The translations under genes were made by a program, and so were the position numbers. The notes below the pieces were generated by a model, which did no database searches, was not told where the DNA came from, and worked only from the letters and a program-made list of their open reading frames with translations. 8,092 nucleotides of DNA. Origin: Mediterranea massiliensis (GTDB taxonomy: Bacteria > Bacteroidota > Bacteroidia > Bacteroidales > Bacteroidaceae). This document shows positions 5,628 through 8,092 of this stretch, piece by piece (position 1 is the stretch's first letter; each line of letters begins with the position of its first letter). The stretch spans positions 1-8,092 of the forward strand of contig CATXSD010000113.1 in assembly GCA_958402075.1 (NCBI GenBank), given 5' to 3'.

Positions 5628-7907
5628 ATGAACCTGATAAATAATATTGTACGGATAGCGGTCTTGGTATGCATGACGGTATTTTCGTTTTCTTGTTCCG
5701 AAAACGAAATGGACAACTCCATTTCCTATAATGGACAAACATTTCTCCAAATGAACCTAAATGACTTCGGACAAGAAAAACCGTTATTGAAACTTCAAAC
5801 AACAAAAATAGATGCCTATATATTCGAAAACGGCATACTAACGGAAGCACAGGAAGATTTGACAACCGACAACGGGCTATACGAATTACCAATTAAGCAA
5901 AGGTCTGGGACATTGTATTTAATAGGTAATGCACCAGATAAGCCAATGCAAGAAATCGGTAGTCTGACAGAAACGGATTTTTTACAATTCGCAATTGACG
6001 TATCCGACGTAACAACTGATGCATATTTTTTTACTGGAAAAATAAATCTGGCAGAATATAGTGGATATACCATTCCTTTGACAGTTAAACGTGGCATAGC
6101 CCGCCTGGACTTTCGCATCCGGTCTACGGGCAACCTGGCAGTAACAAATGTCGTAATAAAGAATGTCGCACAGAAGACGTATGTTCTCCCCCAGTCTGAG
6201 GTACGGACACCGGAAGGTGCGGAGAAGAAGGATATGATACGGATATTTGACGAAGGATTGAAACAGGATTCGGCCGGCATTTTTTACCTCTGCGAACAGA
6301 AGAATCCCGACCTGGCGGTCTATGTCAAAGCTGAAATGAACGGAAAGGTGTACGAAATGGAACAACCACTGCCAGAAGTGATAAAAAGAAACACGGTCTA
6401 CTCTGTGACGGTGCGCAAGGACCTGACAGGCATCGGACTGAACATTGAGGAATGGAACACGGGCGAAGGGACGGACCTGACACCCAGCCTGGACAGTCGA
6501 CTGACCGTAGACCAGACGCTATCCGAGCTGACCGAAGGCGTGCAGGTGACGGACGAAGGGACGACCCTCGTCTTCGCGCACGGAGCGACGGAAGTGCTGC
6601 TGGCCGTGGACTGTGACGACGAACTGGAACTGCTGCCGCTGAACGGCTATCCGCTGACCGTGGAGCCGGTGGCCCAAACCCGGGGACTGGAGGGCAAGAA
6701 CCTCTTCCGGATACGGAAGGCGCTCTATGCGCCGGGCATGCCGACCGACGAACCGACGCTGCAGTTCCACCGCAAGGGGCTGGACAACTCGTATCCCGAG
6801 GACCGCATTCGGCTGGTGTTGCAGGCCAATCCGGTGGGGATTGAAGGACTGATGACATTTGACGCGGAAACCTATACGCACCGCTTCGACCGCTACATCG
6901 ACAATGAGCTGGGTGCATTCACCCTGCCCGAGGGCAAGCAGTTGTCCGTGGAGTTTGAAGAGGGTGAAGATCCCTGGCTGAAACTGGAACGGCGCGAAGG
7001 AACGGACAATGTATACCGTGTGCTGGCGGGCTGGAAACCGAACGACCCCACAGCCAACGGACGGGTGCAGGAAGGCCGGCTGGTCATCAGCCATACGGAC
7101 GGCTCGCAGCGGGAAGAATACGTCGTGTCGCGACGTAACTACGGCCTGCCCGTGACCTGGCTGCACGGAGTGTGGTGGTGCAAGTACAACGCGAAGGGGA
7201 ACTCACGGTCATTCGACGACCAGGTGCTGTCCTCGGCCGACCCGGCCGTACAGGCGGACCAGACGGCATTCCAATACCTGGAGAGCTGTACCGCGGAGGA
7301 ATATTACGACCTCTGGGGATGGGCCTACCAGGGCGACAGCGGACAGGGACTGAGGGTGGTCAACCAGAACGGGACGGCCGTGCTCGACGGATTCCGGACG
7401 GGGCAGACGGTCCACATGAACAAGCTGGCTCCCACCACACTGGCTCCCGACGGCTACGAAGTGCCGAGCATGGAGGAGTTCAACCGCCTGTTCGACGCCA
7501 CGGACTATGTGTGGGTGATGTGGAGCGGCAGCCATGTGCTGAAAAATCCCTGGGAAGGACACAGCAAAATCCTGCGCGAACAGAAGCGCAGAAACGACGT
7601 GACGGTGGACGGACTGGCCGTGAGCGACCTGATATACGTGGCCATGAAGAGCCCGGACTTCCCGCAGTACGAACCGGTCGTGTGGTACGGACCGGCGGCA
7701 CAATGGAATGCGGCGGGCATCTATCACGGACACTACAACAACATCCTGTTCACCGTCTATGAGCCGGGAGGCAAGGGCTGGTATTTCAACGGTTCGATGG
7801 CCGGCCTGTATCTGACCCAAAACGGTGCCGGAAACAACGATACCCGCATCTTGCGTTTCAAGAAATCGCCGGTGGAATATATATATGGTACGGATCTCCT
7901 ACCATAG
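5628..7907 (+). CDS. Pilin-adhesin lipoprotein, paralogue of the 740-residue subunit, with C-terminal FISUMP/lectin-like domain
   Basis: This 759-residue lipoprotein starts 12 bases after the short pilin gene. The lipobox is FSFSC (Cys23), then SENEMD. The pilin module runs to ~286: TKIDAYIF, GTLYLIGN, VKRGIARLDFRI, NVAQKTYVLPQ, FYLCEQK, IKRNTVYSVTV, EEWNTGEGTDLTP. Residues ~295-510 match gene 2 closely, with LPEGK, AGWKPNDP (W469) and BACON-like spacing. From ~510 a FISUMP-like domain follows: VTWLHGVWWCKYN (W516, W517, C518), SCT (C554), APDGYEVPSMEEF from 606, and the end LRFKKSPVEYIYG. At the T-x-V-R position it has TFLQ (38-41), and there is no Arg between Cys23 and the first strands. 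It may therefore escape Arg-specific processing and keep its lipid anchor. About the first 155 codons are AT-rich and the rest GC-rich. It is the last gene before the terminators. The pilus-anchor or tip role is inferred. Confidence 0.75.
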   Translation: MNLINNIVRIAVLVCMTVFSFSCSENEMDNSISYNGQTFLQMNLNDFGQEKPLLKLQTTKIDAYIFENGILTEAQEDLTTDNGLYELPIKQRSGTLYLIGNAPDKPMQEIGSLTETDFLQFAIDVSDVTTDAYFFTGKINLAEYSGYTIPLTVKRGIARLDFRIRSTGNLAVTNVVIKNVAQKTYVLPQSEVRTPEGAEKKDMIRIFDEGLKQDSAGIFYLCEQKNPDLAVYVKAEMNGKVYEMEQPLPEVIKRNTVYSVTVRKDLTGIGLNIEEWNTGEGTDLTPSLDSRLTVDQTLSELTEGVQVTDEGTTLVFAHGATEVLLAVDCDDELELLPLNGYPLTVEPVAQTRGLEGKNLFRIRKALYAPGMPTDEPTLQFHRKGLDNSYPEDRIRLVLQANPVGIEGLMTFDAETYTHRFDRYIDNELGAFTLPEGKQLSVEFEEGEDPWLKLERREGTDNVYRVLAGWKPNDPTANGRVQEGRLVISHTDGSQREEYVVSRRNYGLPVTWLHGVWWCKYNAKGNSRSFDDQVLSSADPAVQADQTAFQYLESCTAEEYYDLWGWAYQGDSGQGLRVVNQNGTAVLDGFRTGQTVHMNKLAPTTLAPDGYEVPSMEEFNRLFDATDYVWVMWSGSHVLKNPWEGHSKILREQKRRNDVTVDGLAVSDLIYVAMKSPDFPQYEPVVWYGPAAQWNAAGIYHGHYNNILFTVYEPGGKGWYFNGSMAGLYLTQNGAGNNDTRILRFKKSPVEYIYGTDLLP

Positions 7908-7944
7908 TTCCTGACAGGGACTCACGTCCCGGGGTTTTACAAAA

Positions 7945-7973
7945 AAGGGGGAGCTCGCTGGGAGTTCCCCCTT
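7945..7973 (-). terminator. Strong hairpin; intrinsic terminator in the minus direction, possibly bidirectional
   Basis: Arms 7945-7956 (AAGGGGGAGCTC) and 7962-7973 (GAGTTCCCCCTT) pair over 12 positions with one G-T wobble around a 5-base loop. Read on the minus strand, the hairpin runs straight into TTTTTT (complement of the A-run 7941-7946). That is the classic form for stopping a transcript that enters from the right. On the plus strand no T-tract follows, so it may only slow or protect the operon mRNA. Confidence 0.65.
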
Positions 7974-7989
7974 CTCCGTATCATCCGTA

Positions 7990-8054
7990 CAGACATAAAA
8001 AAAGAGGCCGTCTCAAAATGATATTTCAATTTGAGACGGCCTTTTTTGTGTCTG
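7990..8054. repeat. Imperfect inverted repeat around the terminator
   Basis: Beyond the 12-bp terminator stem, CAGACA at 7990-7995 mirrors TGTCTG at 8049-8054, with A-tract and T-tract spacers between. The whole is a ~65-base imperfect palindrome. It may simply be an extended bidirectional terminator. It may also be a dispersed chromosomal repeat, which cannot be judged from one copy. Confidence 0.5.
8006..8047 (+). terminator. Rho-independent terminator downstream of the operon
   Basis: GGCCGTCTCAAA (8006-8017) and TTTGAGACGGCC (8030-8041) form a perfect 12-bp stem. Past one A-A mismatch it extends by TGA/TCA around a TATT loop. Six T follow (8042-8047), which stops plus-strand transcription. 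The A-run at 7997-8003 would give a T-run on the other strand, so it can work both ways. Outer arms CAGACA (7990-7995) and TGTCTG (8049-8054) extend the symmetry. Confidence 0.8.
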
Positions 8055-8092
8055 CAAAAAAAATCGGGCAAGCCCAAACTTCGCTCAGTCAG

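Larger units (their letters stand above)
561..7907 (+). other. Predicted four-gene lipoprotein operon (pilus/adhesin/protease cassette)
   Basis: Four same-strand genes are separated by 36, 60 and 12 bases, with no terminator-like hairpin and no TAnnTTTG promoter in the gaps. Strong hairpins follow the last gene. Every product has a lipobox signal peptide, and three share one pilin module. The layout resembles accessory-subunit loci of Porphyromonas gingivalis (fimCDE, mfa3-5) in general form only; no one-to-one orthology is claimed. Confidence 0.65.

Noticed and set aside
7905..7907. TAG recoding as an explanation for the proS stop
   Set aside because: The last operon gene ends with TAG soon before hairpins and just after its domain end, so TAG appears to work as a stop here.
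7917..7930. GGGAC/GTCCC hairpin just after the last gene as a separate terminator
   Set aside because: The 5-bp stem is followed by GGGG before only four T, and two much stronger hairpins lie just downstream.
7938..8092. Minus-strand open frame from the right edge through the terminators
   Set aside because: It reads through two strong hairpins and A/T-runs, has no start or recognisable protein motif, and is best seen as chance.

Overview
The window looks like chromosomal DNA of a Bacteroidales bacterium (Bacteroides, Phocaeicola or Parabacteroides type). The evidence is a Bacteroides-like prolyl-tRNA synthetase N-terminus, a Bacteroidetes -7 promoter box (TACTTTTG), weak Shine-Dalgarno signals, and four consecutive lipoproteins of the FimA/Mfa pilin superfamily, which is characteristic of this order. 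Species cannot be told from the window.

Layout. At the left edge, on the minus strand, is the first ~80 codons of proS. It carries an in-frame TAG at codon 76, although the proS-like reading frame continues beyond it to the edge. A 321-base AT-rich divergent intergenic region follows (240-560). Then come four plus-strand genes with gaps of 36, 60 and 12 bases, almost certainly one operon (561-7907): (1) a lipoprotein with an N-terminal FimB/Mfa2-like region and a C-terminal metzincin zinc protease domain; (2) a 740-residue pilin-adhesin lipoprotein; (3) a 292-residue single-module pilin lipoprotein; (4) a 759-residue pilin-adhesin lipoprotein paralogous to (2). The right end (7908-8092) has tandem hairpin terminators and no gene.

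How the genes may work together. All four proteins have lipobox signal peptides, so all should be exported and lipidated. Genes 2, 3 and 4 share one pilin module. Genes 2 and 4 add a C-terminal extension ending in a FISUMP/C-type-lectin-like domain. Three of the four have a T-x-V-R motif 18-19 residues after the lipidated Cys, where Arg-specific proteases mature FimA-type pilins; the fourth has T-F-L-Q. I infer a surface pilus or tip-adhesin cassette that displays two lectin-like modules and one metalloprotease. Base composition shifts sharply within genes 2 and 4 (about 58-63% G+C outside, 30-37% in the centre), which suggests a mosaic origin.
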